A DNA stretch of 64,000 bases, from positions 434,001 to 498,000 of the forward strand of contig JADFUC010001773.1 in the NCBI GenBank assembly GCA_019722365.1, read 5' to 3'. Under the pieces are notes generated by a model, which did not search any database, had not been told where the DNA came from, and was given only the letters and a program-made list of their open reading frames with translations. This stretch comes from Lithospermum erythrorhizon (lineage: Eukaryota; Streptophyta; Magnoliopsida; Boraginales; Boraginaceae). Shown here piece after piece: positions 1 to 12,688 of this stretch; position 1 is the stretch's first letter, and each line of letters opens with the position of its first letter. A program made the position numbers and the translations under genes.

Positions 1-112
1 TACCCGACTTGCGTTGTATTGGAGGATATATGCTTGATGGATTAGGGATATACTACATCGAGGGATCGAGGGAACTTACAAAACTCTAACATCCTTTGAA
101 TTTGTTTTTATC

Positions 113-395
113 TTGCATATGATGAAGGATATTTTGAAAATTTGTCATGATCTTTGCCAATTGCTCCAAAGGAAATCTCAAGATATATTGAATGCGATGG
201 ATCTTTTGAGAAGTACTAAGGTGCAAATTCAACTACTTAGAGATGTTGGATGGGAACAATTCATAGAAAATGTGAAATTATTTTGTGAGAAAGAAGGTAT
301 AGAAACTCCTGAAATGAGTGCTCTTTATTCTGTTGATCGTGCTCGAAATCGCCAAAGACAAGAAATTACTAATCCACGAAATGAGTATATGCTTT
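113..395 (+). pseudogene. hAT-type transposase fragment (ZMYM1-like / TTF-DUF4371 family)
   Basis: The open frame translates to a stretch with QDILNAMDLL, STKVQIQLLRDVGWE and CEKEGIETPEMSALY. This is characteristic of the middle of plant hAT transposases usually annotated as zinc finger MYM-type protein 1-like. Only about 90 residues are present out of the roughly 700-800 usual for the family. The C-terminal dimerisation domain and the DDE residues are absent. The homologous reading ends near 395, where an AT-rich repeat begins, so the fragment looks interrupted by an insertion. The left side may continue outside the window. It is not expected to be functional. Confidence 0.75.
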
Positions 396-860
396 ATTAC
401 GGCAGTCCCGGACTTCGGGGATATGGTGCTAATAAATTAATAATTGTGACATGTTTAGTTCCTTTTTATTTTAATTTTTTACAATTGCTCAGTGCAAGTA
501 GAAAGCTTCGATAAATTAATACTTTTCAATTATTTAATAAACTCTCTAAGATAATATTATTGACAAGTCCCAACTCGGGAATAGGGTGCTAAATTAATAA
601 TTCATATTTTTTAATTTCATTTTTTCATTTTTTTTTCATTACCAACTACGATTTGAAACTCGATAAATTAATACTTGATTATTTAATAATATTTCTTAAA
701 TAATATTTTTGGTGAACCTTATTCGTAGATGAAATCTTTAATAAATAATACTCTAAATTTATAAGATAATGCATTTTAATAATTTTATAGACCCCATATA
801 AAAGTATAAATTAATAATTACTTATATCTTTTACATATTACATAGATAGTTTATGAAGGT
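396..860. repeat. AT-rich MITE-like repeat with internal direct repeats
   Basis: The motif CGATAAATTAATACTT followed by ATTTAATAA and AATAATATT occurs twice, near 508-560 and 660-712. Between the copies are short GC-richer tracts (tcccaactcggg, tcccggacttcgggg). The alternation of TAAATTAATAATT blocks with tcccgactcggg-type palindromic pieces is typical of a small foldback element in plant genomes. It sits directly behind the hAT fragment and probably inserted into it. No clear terminal inverted repeat or target duplication could be fixed by eye. Confidence 0.45.
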
Positions 861-2084
861 TTGTTGAAAAATGACTCCAATTGTCTTTTATTTTTTATTG
901 AAATCAATTTCACGCTTGAATCTAAATCTAAATTTTTCCATATAGATTTGTAAGAACTTAATTGTTGTCGACTTTAATAAGGTGGGTGATTGAAAGATTG
1001 AAGGTTTTTTCAAATGGATACTTGATTTGATATATATATGCATGTATTTATGCAATGAGTAAGTAGAAGTTGAAAGATGTTTATAAATTAATTGTTTTAC
1101 TATAGAATTAATAAAATATAATTAATTGTATGAAAAAAACTGTTGAAACTAATGTTGTTAATTGTCGTAAATGACAATATGATAGCGGTTAGTTCATTAT
1201 TAATTAGTCGTATCGACTAGTCTTGAAACATCCTATATACCCGTGACTAACTTCTTTGTATTTTGTCATATGGTTTTATTTATTTATTGTACTTTTATCG
1301 AGGGATTTCTTGAAGTTGTAGATTGTTGATTATTTTAAAGAGAAACAAAAATTGTGAAATAAATAAGCGAGTTATGATGGTTACCACAATTTATTACAGC
1401 TTGCAGATATATAATTACTATAATTCACCCGTAAGGATGATCGATTGGTGGGTAGGTGAGTTTATGATGGTGAATTTATGATCATGAGAATTAGCGAGTT
1501 AGATTCCTAAATGACTTTTTCTTTAGTCGGCATTACGTATGATTTGTTTAGTATGGTTTTCTGGTTGGGCGTGGTTTTGCGGACTATTGTATCGATCGAG
1601 TTTACTTTCATTCTGGCACTTAAGACGCGATTTGTTAGTCCTCCGTTAAAAAAAATTTAAAATCTATCAGTGAAAAATTTGGTTATTAGTGTTTACAATT
1701 TCTCAAATAATATATTTTAAAAGGAGAAACTCAAGCAATGAACTCTATTCTATATACTCCGTATATTACAAAGTCTCACTATAAATCTAACAACCACACA
1801 AATACTATTGTAATTAATTCATACCGATGTGCGAACTTTTTTGGGTCATAAGCGGGTGTGGGAGCGTAATCTTGCTTTGTGTCTTCGTGAATGGATTTCG
1901 GCGAGGAGCCGGAATGGCCACCGATTTGCTGGTGTCTTTCTAGGAGGTTCATGTTGACCTCATCTCTAAGTGTGAGCTGATTTGGTCTTGGAATATTCGT
2001 GCTGAGGCACTCTGACCTGCAGTCTTGCTCACGATCTTGTGAGCGCCTTTCACATCGTTCTATCGCGAGTCGAGTGGTCGAGGT
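861..2084. other. intergenic, no gene seen
   Basis: AT-rich sequence with stops in all frames. No conserved coding segment, tRNA or terminal repeat was recognised. The last 250 bases are GC-richer and grade into the LTR-like block that follows, so the left boundary of that element may lie as early as about 1830. Confidence 0.5.
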
Positions 2085-2445
2085 ATCTAGGTGGTCCGAG
2101 CAATTGATAGTCTTCGGGTACCTAGATCACGACCGAAGTCGATCGTAGTCACTCCGATGGTAAAGTCAGTATTTATCAGAAGAGTGAATAATTCAAATAG
2201 GGTTTTAAACATTACCTTACAATAGTGCAAATGGTTGGGTATTTATAGGAGAATCCCAAAAGTCACCTCTTTTGAGATGATGGCAGAGTATCGTTATAAA
2301 AAAACCCCATTTCGGATTGTTTTATCGAGATCCTAAGTCCCCTTTTATCACCAAAAAAGCTTTAATTAGACTTCTTAAATGCTAATTGGGATCAATCTTG
2401 AGAGGCCCACCATGGATATTAATTTATATATCAATTGCCCCCTTT
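2085..2445 (+). repeat. LTR-like block A
   Basis: Left copy of the repeat shared with 6300-6625 and 6665-6892. It contains a TATA-like TATTTATAG at about 2240 and ends with the conserved CACCATGGATATTAATTTAT stretch. The upstream boundary is blurred. Confidence 0.5.
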
Positions 2446-5400
2446 AATGCTAAGATATTCCTACCGCCATATTTTGAAATGGTTGGGAAATATTTTGTAT
2501 TAAATAAAAAGGCTGCATTATTGGCGCGTTCGTTATTGTAGCTCTGCACAATTGCTAGGGACTGACGTACCGGTAGCATTAACTCCCCTATAAAGAGTAG
2601 AGAATTTTTCCTAGATTGTGCTCCACTTTCATTTACTCCCACTTCTCCTCTGAAGCTTCCTTTTTTCGGGCAATCACATCCCCTACTTTCCTACTCGCTT
2701 TCCACGAAGAGGAATTTTGACTCATGGCAAGCGAGAAACCATCTGCAATGAAGAGACGTCATGGCTTTCATGACATTGCATTAGTGAGAGAAGACCACCT
2801 GAGAGCAATGCAACTTTCGGCCCAGACTTGCTTGGCCTCTGGCCCAAATTACATTTATCTTTCAAACCAGTGAAGGCCCTTTTTTCCCAGCACTGACAGA
2901 AAGTGTTCATTTTCATCACAAGTCACTTATTTATTGTGACTCGTGATGATAACGAAATGCCGAGGCTCCAGTGTATAGAATCCCGGTAGTGAATTAGAAA
3001 CTAAAAGCGAGGAAGCACTTTTTACTTTCTTAAATCGTTTCGAGATCAATCTTTGACATCGGCGTGTTTCAAAAATTGCGAAGAGAAAAGCCGGGCGTCG
3101 AAAGATCGAGAAGGCACGTTTCCAAAAAAATCGAATGCCCCGATAGAAGCGAGGGGGGTCGAGGGGTGTAGAGATTAGGCCGTAGGCGAGCCTTGTATTA
3201 AGGATTCTCCCAGGCACGCCAGGGGGTTAGGAAGGCGGTAGGCGTCGTCGCCAAGGTCTCCACTTGCTCCATGAAGCCATTATAATATCCATACAGATGT
3301 GTTGATGAGGTTCTCGCCACTTGTGAGACTGACATTCAGAAGATGGTTACGCTTTGTTTTTTGGGAGTTTTCCCTTTATGGACTTACATTTCCCGAGGCG
3401 GCCTTTGTTATTCGATGCTGACTACGATGGTCGTGCCCCGACCAAATGGGACCGCCAGCGTGGGCGACTCGTGGCTTTTCAGAAGTGGGATATCTGCCGT
3501 TGGGGTAGCTCCCAGCACCGACCTCTTTTCGCGAGATGTTCGGCGTCTACTGCGAAGGTTTTATCATCTTTAAATGCGCCGGGGGTGGTTAGCATGTACT
3601 CTGGTAAAGTCGATCGACGGTAGCCCGCAGTGTTGGTTCTTGACCCGAGATGCACTTTGACGAGGTCACAGCCAATTCTCCCATAGATTACACCGCCACT
3701 GAACCGAGGCGTCCGAGGGAGACTACGGCTCAATTAAAAAATTTGTTGAAGGATCCACACTAAGTCTTTTCCTCTCGAGACGTGCAGCGACCCCGACGTG
3801 ATCATAAAGGCGGGGCTATGTCAAGGAGAAGACAAATTCAAAGGAATTTCCCTAGGTACCGATGTCGTCTCGTTATGATTTTTTCTCTTCTTTTCCTTTA
3901 TCATTATTTTACTTGGTTTTAACATCGCTTGCCTTTTTTGTTTTCGTGACTCACGGTGTTAAGAGAAAATGCTTATCCAGCGGCAAGGTGAATTACAGAA
4001 ACCGTCAGCGTCGGGGCGTTAGTCGACAAGTGCAGGTCGAAGAAGTTGTCGTCCCAATTCAGGCGGGCTAGCCTGATTGGTTACCCTCAAAGGCGACCTG
4101 GCTACGTCGAGGAGATTGAGTGGTTTCGAGATCCTCCCACCGGGCCAGGCACACCAGGGACTGCTTCCCACGCAGTACCTTCGGAGGCGTTACTCGGCAG
4201 GCCTTCGATTAGAGGTGACATATCCCCCCCTCGTCAGTGGTTGGCCCGTCGGGCAGGGGAGGGTTACAAAAGTGATAAGCGCACATAAACACCCACTTAA
4301 GTTCTTCACCGAGGTTCGAATGGCGAAAAGCGACTCCACGTGCAAAGGTCGCATCTTCTTTAGCCGCGGAACATGTTAAAGCTGCGTACTGGAAACTGTG
4401 AGTCACCGGTGGCATGAGTGTTCGGCTCGGCGCACTCGTCTTCGCTGACGATTCGCCTATTATTAGCTAGGGTAAGGCATGCGTTCCCCACTGTCTTCCG
4501 TAGTTTTTTTTTATTATTCTTATTTATTTTCGAATTCATACCGAGGCGGGTGCACATGTTCTGAAGGCTGCAAAAGCCCTTTGCGATGGGGAGCTTGGCG
4601 TGAAAGTCTTCCTTTGGAATTTGCTAAGGCGAGATGAGGGAAGAGAGGGATTGCGCCGCCATTTGAAAAACGAGGCGGTGGAGAAATGCGATGAGCTGCG
4701 TGATCTCACGTATCAGAAACAATGGCAAGATGGGTGTTACTGCTCTTCTTGGGCACCGATTTTAGCGAAGTCAAGACTTCTTGGGAAGTTTCATAAAGCC
4801 GCACGAAGTTGCTCCGGCAGTGCGCACTTTCCAGAAGCGACCCACGAGGAAGTATCGGGGGAGGCATTGAAGGATAACTACGGCTACTACCGTCAGGGAA
4901 TTTTGTCAAGGTAGCCGGAGACTTTCACGTATTGATGCCAGCTTCAAAGAAGTATGTCCACTCAAGTATGTCGCTTCTCTCGGAGATGACTATGTGACGA
5001 GCTTTTGAAGACCTTTCCGATGAAGAGGATGAAAACTTGAAGGATAGCCGAAAGCCAATGGCAGTTACGGCCATTAGTAAGGCGTAGAAAATGACAAGTA
5101 GTATTTAGACATAAGTACTCCTTTTATAATTTCATTTATTCCCTTGGACACATAGTGCATGTGCCGTATTTTGTACAATTTTTTTGTTTGATAATGAGAA
5201 TCTTGACTTTATCGTCATTTTTTCTTAACCTGTCTACATAATTTATTCCATCTTTTTCTTTTTCTTGTTTCATTATTTTACTTACATATAGTATGGGTCA
5301 ATATACCCGTAGCCTTTTTGTGATGACTTTTTCTATTTTTTTTTAGTAAAGTTTTCCGCAAAATCTAATGATTATCTGGTATTATTACTTTCGGGGGGCA

Positions 5401-6299
5401 CCACTGCGGTAGATTTTTGTCATGTAGAGGTATTTTCACTTGGGGGCATGTGATTGACAACTTTTTTGTTTTACATGTACTTTTTATCTCCCTCTCTGCA
5501 TTGTTACCCGTCCAAAGTGTCCCAGTTGCTTAACATTTCTAATGTTGACTCTTCCTCGAATCGTCTGATTTTTAGTTTGAGGTGCTTGATCATTTTTTAA
5601 CTACTTCTGGGTATCTGAGGAGGAGGAGTTCGGGACTTACTCGAGAGTTGATATAAGCCGTCTCTCGCAGTTTAACTCCTAGGAGGTTGTTTGTGTTTTT
5701 GATATTTTTTTAGGAATTCAACAATTCATAAATGGGGAGTGCTAACTCATGTAGCACTGCTTGAACTAAAGTTTTTTAGGAGTGCCACTCTCCTGTTATA
5801 AAATAAACTAGAGTCAGTATAGCTCCGTTAGAAAATGATTGAATATAGCGAGAAAAAACTTCAAACCTTAATACTTTTAAAATAAATCCCGTACCGAGGT
5901 ATGATCAATTTCTTTTCCCGAGAGCTCCTCGAGTTCATAGGTCCATGAATACCGCTTGGGATCCGATAAGTCTTTGATGGGATTGAGCTTGTTCTTGTTC
6001 TTGGGTTGGCTCGCCTCGCTGACCACTTGGGAAGCTAGGTGGCTTCTCTGTTGGTGTCTACCACTTTTTACCTTCACGATTTGTGGAGTCGGGATATCGC
6101 TTGACTTTTTGTTCACAGATCGATGTAAAACTTGGTCTCTTAGCTAAATCGGTGAAATCCGGGAGTCTGTCTGATTAAATCGTTAACTTCGCTTTCATTG
6201 AATTCCAATTGACGTATGTTAGGCAAGCATGAGCTTAGCATGGGTGCTTAGCGAACTTCGGAGTCTCGTATACTAAAAATTTGAGAAGAGTCTGCTTGA

Positions 6300-6625
6300 G
6301 TGGAGTTCGAGGGCGTAATTCGATGAACCGTAGGACTCGGTATTTCATCACAGGCGCGGCCAAAGTCGATGAAATGCATTTCAGATGGTAAAATTAGTAT
6401 TTATGAGGAAGAAGTGAATGAATTGAATAGGATTTTTAAGCGTTACTTTGTCATTGTATGAATGGTTGGGTATTTATGAGATGATGACGAAATTAATGGG
6501 TGCTCCACTTGACTTTGTTGTCTTCTCAGAGATCACTGTGGGCAGGCTTTAATTAAACTTCTTAAATGCTTAATAGGATCAATTTGAAGGGTCCACCATA
6601 GATATTAATTTATATATCTCGGCGT
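6300..6625 (+). repeat. LTR-like block B
   Basis: Second copy of the block, ending with CACCATAGATATTAATTTAT near 6615. Several insertions and deletions separate it from block A, so the pair is old or poorly assembled. Confidence 0.5.
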
Positions 6626-6664
6626 ACCTTTACCAAAGGCTGCTTAGAGTAGCCGAGCATAGAC

Positions 6665-6892
6665 AGCCCGCTTAATAATTGAAATAGAGTTTTTTAAGCG
6701 TTCGCTTCTGATAGTCTGAATGGACTAGATATTTACCTTGAGATGATGAGTAATAAATTATCACTTGACTGATTTGTCTTTTGCTCGAAAGATCTTTCCC
6801 CAAAAGCGTTGGGCAATGCTTTAATTGAACTTCTTAAATGTTTATTGGGATTAATTTGAAGGGTCCACCATAGATATTAATTTATATATCTC
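6665..6892 (+). repeat. third, truncated LTR-like block C
   Basis: A third copy of the same landmarks (GAATGG..TAGATATTTA, CTTCTTAAATGTTTATTGGG, CACCATAGATATTAATTTAT) lies only about 40 bases after block B. It is shorter than A and B at its left side. Three blocks in direct order suggest a tandem LTR derivative or unequal recombination. Confidence 0.5.
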
Positions 6893-8157
6893 ATACCTTT
6901 CTCTAAAGCTCTTAGGTCTTGACATAGACAACCCCTTGCGTGACTTAATTTGATGATCAATAGGTTGCCTTAGATTGATAATAAAGGAGATCATTAAGAC
7001 AGACAAACCACTATCACTTTATGATCTTCATCACTTTTTCATATTCTTGCACAAACAAAAATGATAACCTTTACATTATACGTACTATTATTACTCAAAT
7101 TATTGGTTACCAAATGTAGTATAACGACATGTTTGATTCCTTTATGTTTTAATATTTTTGTCATCTTTATTGGATCTCTTTTCTTTTAAATTAAATATTA
7201 TAATAAGTTTGCAGCATAAGATGTAATAATACGAACTTTAGAATGGTCTTAACCTATACTCAATAAGGATAATAAAGGTGTTTGGTCAATGTAAGCAACT
7301 TGCTATGCCTTTTTAGGCCTTTTCTCCCTTTTGCATTGAGATATTTTAAATCGAATGGTCTTCCTGCTGATTATATGGTGACTAATGTCGTGAGGGCAAT
7401 AATTTAGCTACGTGACCCACCAACATCACTAGGTACTAGGTAGTGGAAAGATTCTTAGATAATTAGAATTGTTAGGTACGTGAGTTTTGTGATGGGAGAT
7501 AAGCGGGATTCGATTCACTGCTCCAATGTCTTTTTCTTGGTCGAATCGCCATGCGGGAGGCTTGCGCAATATTATCTTCTTGGCGTAGTTTGGTAATGAG
7601 ATTTAGGCGGAAATGCTCCATCTGTGACTTCGGCTTATTAACAGCCCAGAAGCGCCGACACTTTCGAATAGGTATATGATTATTGCATTGTGCTACAAAA
7701 TGTATTATCCTGATAAAGATTTATTCGAGATTGTATTCATGCTTTGTGAAATTTAAGCTTGACTTTTTGATCTTAACGATGATATTATTATTTCAAATAT
7801 AAAGAATATTACAATTTAGGGAAGTATTACAAATTTGAAAATTTTTCTTCTTATGCAATTTGAAAGAGAACAATGTTAGCCCAATATACGATTAGAGAAA
7901 CGATTCTGGTAAGAGAAATAAAGTATTGTTTGAAACTGCGTAGAGGTTTGGATTGGATGTCACTAAACTTGATGATAAATCTCACCACGAATTAAACCTT
8001 TGTATTATAATCGGTTTGTTTTGGATTGAATCGGAGTGAATATGACTAATCTCCACATTATTCGTCGCCTTCCGAATTCTCATAAATAGTAGCAGACGTA
8101 TATTGTTCATGGGTATCCAATCAGGTACCCAAAAAATAGTAATCCTATTATATACTC
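6893..8157. other. intergenic, no gene seen
   Basis: Mostly AT-rich sequence, with a short GC-richer part near 7380-7680. Stops occur in all frames, and no RNA gene or transposon end was recognised. Confidence 0.5.
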
Positions 8158-8409
8158 TAGTTATATTAAAAGGCTTTGCGGGCGTAAAATTTCAGTAGTA
8201 AGTGAGTGTTAAATGCAGGCGCACAGCCTCCCTCTTTTTATGCGGTGTGGGTTCGAGTCACTTGAAGTAACGAGAATTTAAGTATTAAAGTGGTTTTAAA
8301 AGGGAAGTTGATATAAATTGGTAGCGTCCGTAGTTTATCACTCACATTATCAGGAATAAGAGCCGAAGACGCTACGATGGCAGAATTCATCATTTTAGTT
8401 ATATTAAAA
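8158..8409 (+). mobile_element. tRNA-derived SINE with perfect target-site duplication
   Basis: The 14-base direct repeat TAGTTATATTAAAA occurs at 8158-8171 and 8396-8409 and flanks a 224-bp body. The body has an RNA polymerase III type B box, GGTTCGAGTCA, at 8250-8260. About 50 bases upstream is a degenerate A-box-like TTTCAGTAGTAAG. The 3' end is T-rich (cattt), as in several plant SINE families. A body of this size with a perfect duplication indicates retroposition by target-primed reverse transcription. The insertion is recent enough that the duplication has not mutated. Confidence 0.8.
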
Positions 8410-8938
8410 AATAATAACAATTATGATTTTTTGTGTTACATTTATATATATGTATTTTTTAATTATCCAAAAATTCAAATTTTATAAAAGATAATCGAGC
8501 ACCCATTATTAATAGCCTAGATCCTCCTATATGATCAGCACACAAAGATCTATGGGTTGCACTGTTTTATATGAATAATAATACGGAGTATGGAGTATAT
8601 TCATTCTTCTATTTTATTTGATTTATTTCAGAGGATCTTCTTATGTAAATGTACACAAAGGAGCCCTGGAATCTATAGAAACTACATCTCTTATGCAATA
8701 AAGATTCTGCACTATGATTGTTGAAAGTCTCTGTTTACTTACTCTCCTTCCTATAAAAATATTGTGTTCAAACTGCAACAAGATTACATATAACAGATTC
8801 CTCTCATATGTGAAGGTTCAATACCATCATGAAGCCATGAATTTCGGTCTATTGATCATCGAAACCAAAATGCTCCTGCAGCTACAATCAGCTACTTGAA
8901 TATTGGAAGGGAGTGCGTGACCTGCCACTCGTTTCGAA
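8410..8938. other. 3' flank / probable 3' UTR of the WIT gene
   Basis: No coding segment. The part nearest 8938 follows the stop codon of the minus-strand WIT gene and probably holds its 3' UTR. A TACGGAGTAT string near 8582 resembles a MITE terminus, but no partner end was seen. Confidence 0.4.
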
Positions 8939-11900
8939 TCAAATTCTCCTGCATTGATATTCGTACCAGAAGGCTACTACAGCAGGAATTAGCAAGGCGA
9001 ACATTGGAAATAGGATATACTTGAAGTTCATCTGCCTTGCATCTATATTTCTCACAATTTCATTCCCTGATATATCCCTTGAAGCTTTGATCACCTGGTA
9101 AGAGATTATCCAACCAGGTTATAACAGAATCAAACATGAGAACATGACTAACATTTTATGAACTTCGATAGAAGTATAAGATTATTGTCACTATATTCAC
9201 GAACATTAACAACACAAAGAAACTGACATATAACATATGATAATATATGAAAATAAAAAGAACGTTAAAATCTGATGCGCAATTTATACAGCAACAAAAG
9301 ACGAAACTACTGTGCTTTTTTCTGGGACTATAAATACACCTCAAACAATTGGCATGAAGTCATATAACATATCACATTATCACTAGATCCTTAAATGTTT
9401 ACTGATGGAAGTATAAGATATCACGTTATCACACTAAAAGATAGCAAACTACTGCAACCTAGTCTAACCTACTACGAGAATACATAAAGAGAAAGTAAGA
9501 GATACAGCACGGATCAGTAAATAAAAAAGTTTTCACCAACCAAAGATTGCCGATCAAATAAAACTCTACAACATTCAGTGCAAATACCTTCACACTCAAA
9601 AACACTGATCCGGGGAATAGTATATGTGAAATATTTTACTTATCAGCATATAAATAAAATGTATGTTGTCACAATAGCACATGGATATAGGAGCAGCACC
9701 TCAGAATTGGTGATGGAAATATCAGTCACTTCATTTTGACTTCTTTTGGAGGTAATAGCAGGCTCCGTAGGATTATTATTCTGACTCTGCTGTGAGAAAT
9801 TTTGCATAACCTTTTTGTCCTTTGTCAACAAGTATATCTGTATTGGAAAATATACAAATAAATAAATTAAAATAAAAGATGGGATGTCAACGAACTTCGA
9901 ATCGTAGTAAGAGTATTCTAAGACCCAACAATCTTAATTTACTGAATACCTTTAACGAGCTATTTTGATTTACTCTCGGATATAATGTAAATAAATCAAA
10001 ATGGCTCATTACACTACCTATGCTTCTTATATATTGTGAACTAGTAGATACAAAATTAAAATGTACAGTCAGGTAAACGCTTTGGTTTATTAAATGTTAT
10101 AGTACTTATGAATTTAGAAACATTTCGCTCATCAATGAGTGAAGGTTCAACAAAAAACAAACACACAAGATTATCTGAGTTTGTAGCTCTATATTACATC
10201 AAAAGCTAAACATGAAGAAAGGGAGATAAGAAAATTTTTATTTATAGAAGGAAATAGTTTCTTCAACAAGAGTTATAGATAAAAGGGCTTTGATTTTCAC
10301 ACTCCACTCTATTATAACAACACTCCACTCGTTGAAGTAAAGTTACAATTTGTTGAACCAACCAAAAAAGTGAAGTGTTATTCTAACATGGTAGAATGTA
10401 AAAATTAAACCAACCATTAAATTAGCCATGTAGGTTGAATAAGTACTAACTCAGAGATCAATACATGAGTGCATATGGTGTTGCATGTAATAAAAAGCAT
10501 TGAAACTGAAAATTTCGAGATCTGTATTCTGTAACGATGTACCTGCTTACGTAGGCGCTCTCTTTCGAGAGCCAATTGGACTACCAAGTCAGTTATCACT
10601 TTCGCCCTTATGCTTATGCCTTTTGTCGTTGCCTTTCTTTGCTTCTCAACTTCATGCAAAGATGCCTCCAAGTCATCTATTCTTCCCCTAAGGAAGTTTA
10701 ATTCTTCTCTTAGATCTGAATTGGTCTCTGACAAATCAATACACTTCTCTTCAACAATTTCTATCTGATTTTCAGCTGTAGAAACGTTAGATTTCAATGT
10801 TGTGATCAAATTATCCATGTCCTTAATCGTAGAATTTAACATTGCTTGCTTTTCCAGACTGGCATCAGCAGATGCAACTGCATGTGCTAATCGCTTATCA
10901 GCCTCCTGCAACTGCCTTTCTAGTTGTTCTACCTTGTTAGAGGCACTAACACTCCCACTTTTAAGATGACTTAGCTCTTTTTCCAGATCTACGTTAGCCT
11001 CCCTAAGAGATCTACATTGATTGTTCAGTAGCTCTTCAATGGTCTTCTCCTGTTCTAGCAGCTTATGGTCTTTTGCTTCCATCAGAGCACTGTAATCTTG
11101 AATTTTAGAGTTTAAACTTTCTTCCCTCTGAGATGCACCATTCAGACTGAACTGCATAACTTGGAGGCGACTCAATAATTCTTTTAAAGTACTCATCAAG
11201 ACCTCAGCATCATTTTCTGCCCTAAACGATCTTTCCCAAACAGATTCAGCTTCGTCTTCCGTGAAAACCAGTTCTTCATGTAATCGAAGATTCAGAAGTT
11301 CTTGACTTTGTTCGGATTCATTTACTTTCTTCTCAAGATCCATTTCTCTAGCCAAAGATTTCTCCAGCAACCTCAAAATATGTCTTTGTTGCTCAGTGGT
11401 TTGCATTTTAATCTTTGTGTCCGGGTCTGAGAGAGATGTAATTCCAGAGAGCCCCATATCCTTATCATGCTTTCCTATAGAACAATTTAAAGAGAAAAAA
11501 ATCACTTCCACTTATTGCAACTTACGAGTTACGACATTAAATTCTCACAAACTTTATCAGAATCTGCAAACATAGACAGATGATAAATATATCATATTTC
11601 TTTATCTAATAAAGAATGATAGTCAATGGAAGCTCATCTCCAATCTGGACTTCACTCGGAAGCATATTGGAATCAAGAATCAATAAGAACTCCCTAGCAG
11701 GAGTATAATGGGGATTTATCAATTTTGGGGAGTTTCAAATGCTTAAAAACAATTATAGTCCTTCGCTTGGGAGGCCTCATTCGTAAGGATTCCCTTCTTA
11801 ACCCCTTAACATTTTTATTCCATTTCATCTCTTTTCTTGGCAATATTCCCACCTTTATTGTGTCTTTCACACAAACCAATAACACTTTGAATTTGTGGAA

Positions 11901-12560
11901 GTGAATATTTAAAGTTGGGTGAAGTAAAATAAGGAATCTGATTTCAAGGACAAAGTTAAAAATAAGTCCCAAAATATTGAAAGCATGAAATTCCCTAGAT
12001 ATATCACGATCTCATGAAAAAACTCAAAATGTTTAATCCTCACCAGGAGTCCATATAATCCTCTGGAAATTGGCAGATTGCACTTTTATCTCTGAGAGCT
12101 GCTCCAATGACTGCTTCAATGATTCTTCACAAACATGAAGTTTGTCACATGAGGCTATGTTATCACTGATTCTAGCAATCTCATTTTGTAGAGTAGATAC
12201 AAACTTCTCGTGTACGTTAACCTCAGAATCCAAGAGTCCAGATAAAATATCAAATTCTAGAGCATTGTGTGCAGAATCACCAAAACTGGGCTCTTCCTCT
12301 GATACGAAAGCCTCATAATCATGTTCCCTTGCCGCGACATGTATGACAAGTACATTGAAGTTAACAAGCTTTTCAGAAGAATACGCCAAATCTAGTTCAA
12401 TTTTTGATAAAATCTCCTCTGGTTTTTCGATCTCCTGAACTGCATCTCCTTTCGAGGATAGTAGTTCTAGTGAGTCTACGTTACCATATTCCAGCTCCAG
12501 TTCTGCAGGAATGGCATAATCCAAAGCTATAGCTGAATCATTACCAGTTTCCACCTTCAT
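8939..12560 (-). CDS. WIT: WPP domain-interacting tail-anchored protein (WIT1/WIT2-like)
   Basis: Four coding exons on the minus strand: 12044-12560, 10543-11474, 9700-9837 and 8939-9094. All junctions are GT-AG and phases add up, giving a 580-residue protein. Residues 1-172 are acidic. Residues about 185-500 are heptad-rich coiled coil, for example EQQRHILRLLEKSLAREMDL. The last exon carries one hydrophobic segment at about 555-573 (YILFPMFALLIPAVVAFWY) followed by seven residues, the layout of a tail-anchored membrane protein. In Arabidopsis, WIT proteins sit in the outer nuclear envelope, bind WIPs and the WPP domain of RanGAP1, and link the nucleus to myosin XI-i. The start was chosen as the first Met of the long first coding exon. 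A 5' UTR exon upstream is likely but not located. Length is slightly shorter than Arabidopsis WITs (about 630-700). Confidence 0.88.
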
Positions 12561-12688
12561 TTAGACGGCAAAATCTGTAATTAAAGAATCAATATTTAAA
12601 TCTGAGTATCTGACATCTTTTGAGAAGTTCCTTCATACACTATAGTTTTAAAACACCGTAATTTTGTTGCAAACCAAGTATATCCAAC

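Larger units (their letters stand above)
2085..6625 (+). mobile_element. non-autonomous LTR-type element (LARD-like), degraded
   Basis: Two direct-repeat blocks bracket about 3.9 kb. The left block (2085-2445) and the right block (6300-6625) share the ordered landmarks GATGGTAAA, AGTATTTAT, AATAGG.TTTT, AATGGTTGGGTATTTAT, CTTCTTAAATGCT and GGATATTAATTTATATAT. The internal part has short open frames only; the longest is 104 codons at 4600-4914. No gag zinc knuckle, protease, reverse transcriptase or integrase motif was recognised. The interior is GC-rich compared with its flanks, which suggests a formerly coding or structured region. The + orientation is inferred from the TATA-like TATTTATAG in each block. 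Primer-binding and polypurine sites are not clear; cacttgggggcatg near 5438 is a weak polypurine candidate. Confidence 0.5.

Noticed and set aside
3343..3733. Overlapping GC-rich open frames on both strands as possible genes
   Set aside because: Frames of 76-89 codons overlap each other in opposite directions, match no family I know, and lie inside an LTR-type element.
4600..4914. 104-codon frame as a retroelement gag
   Set aside because: No zinc knuckle or capsid motif is visible; kept only as a note inside the element.
11694..11972. 92-codon minus-strand frame as an extra WIT exon
   Set aside because: It lies in the intron between 11474 and 12044. The flanking exons join in phase without it (WTPG to KHDKDM), and it has no coiled-coil character.
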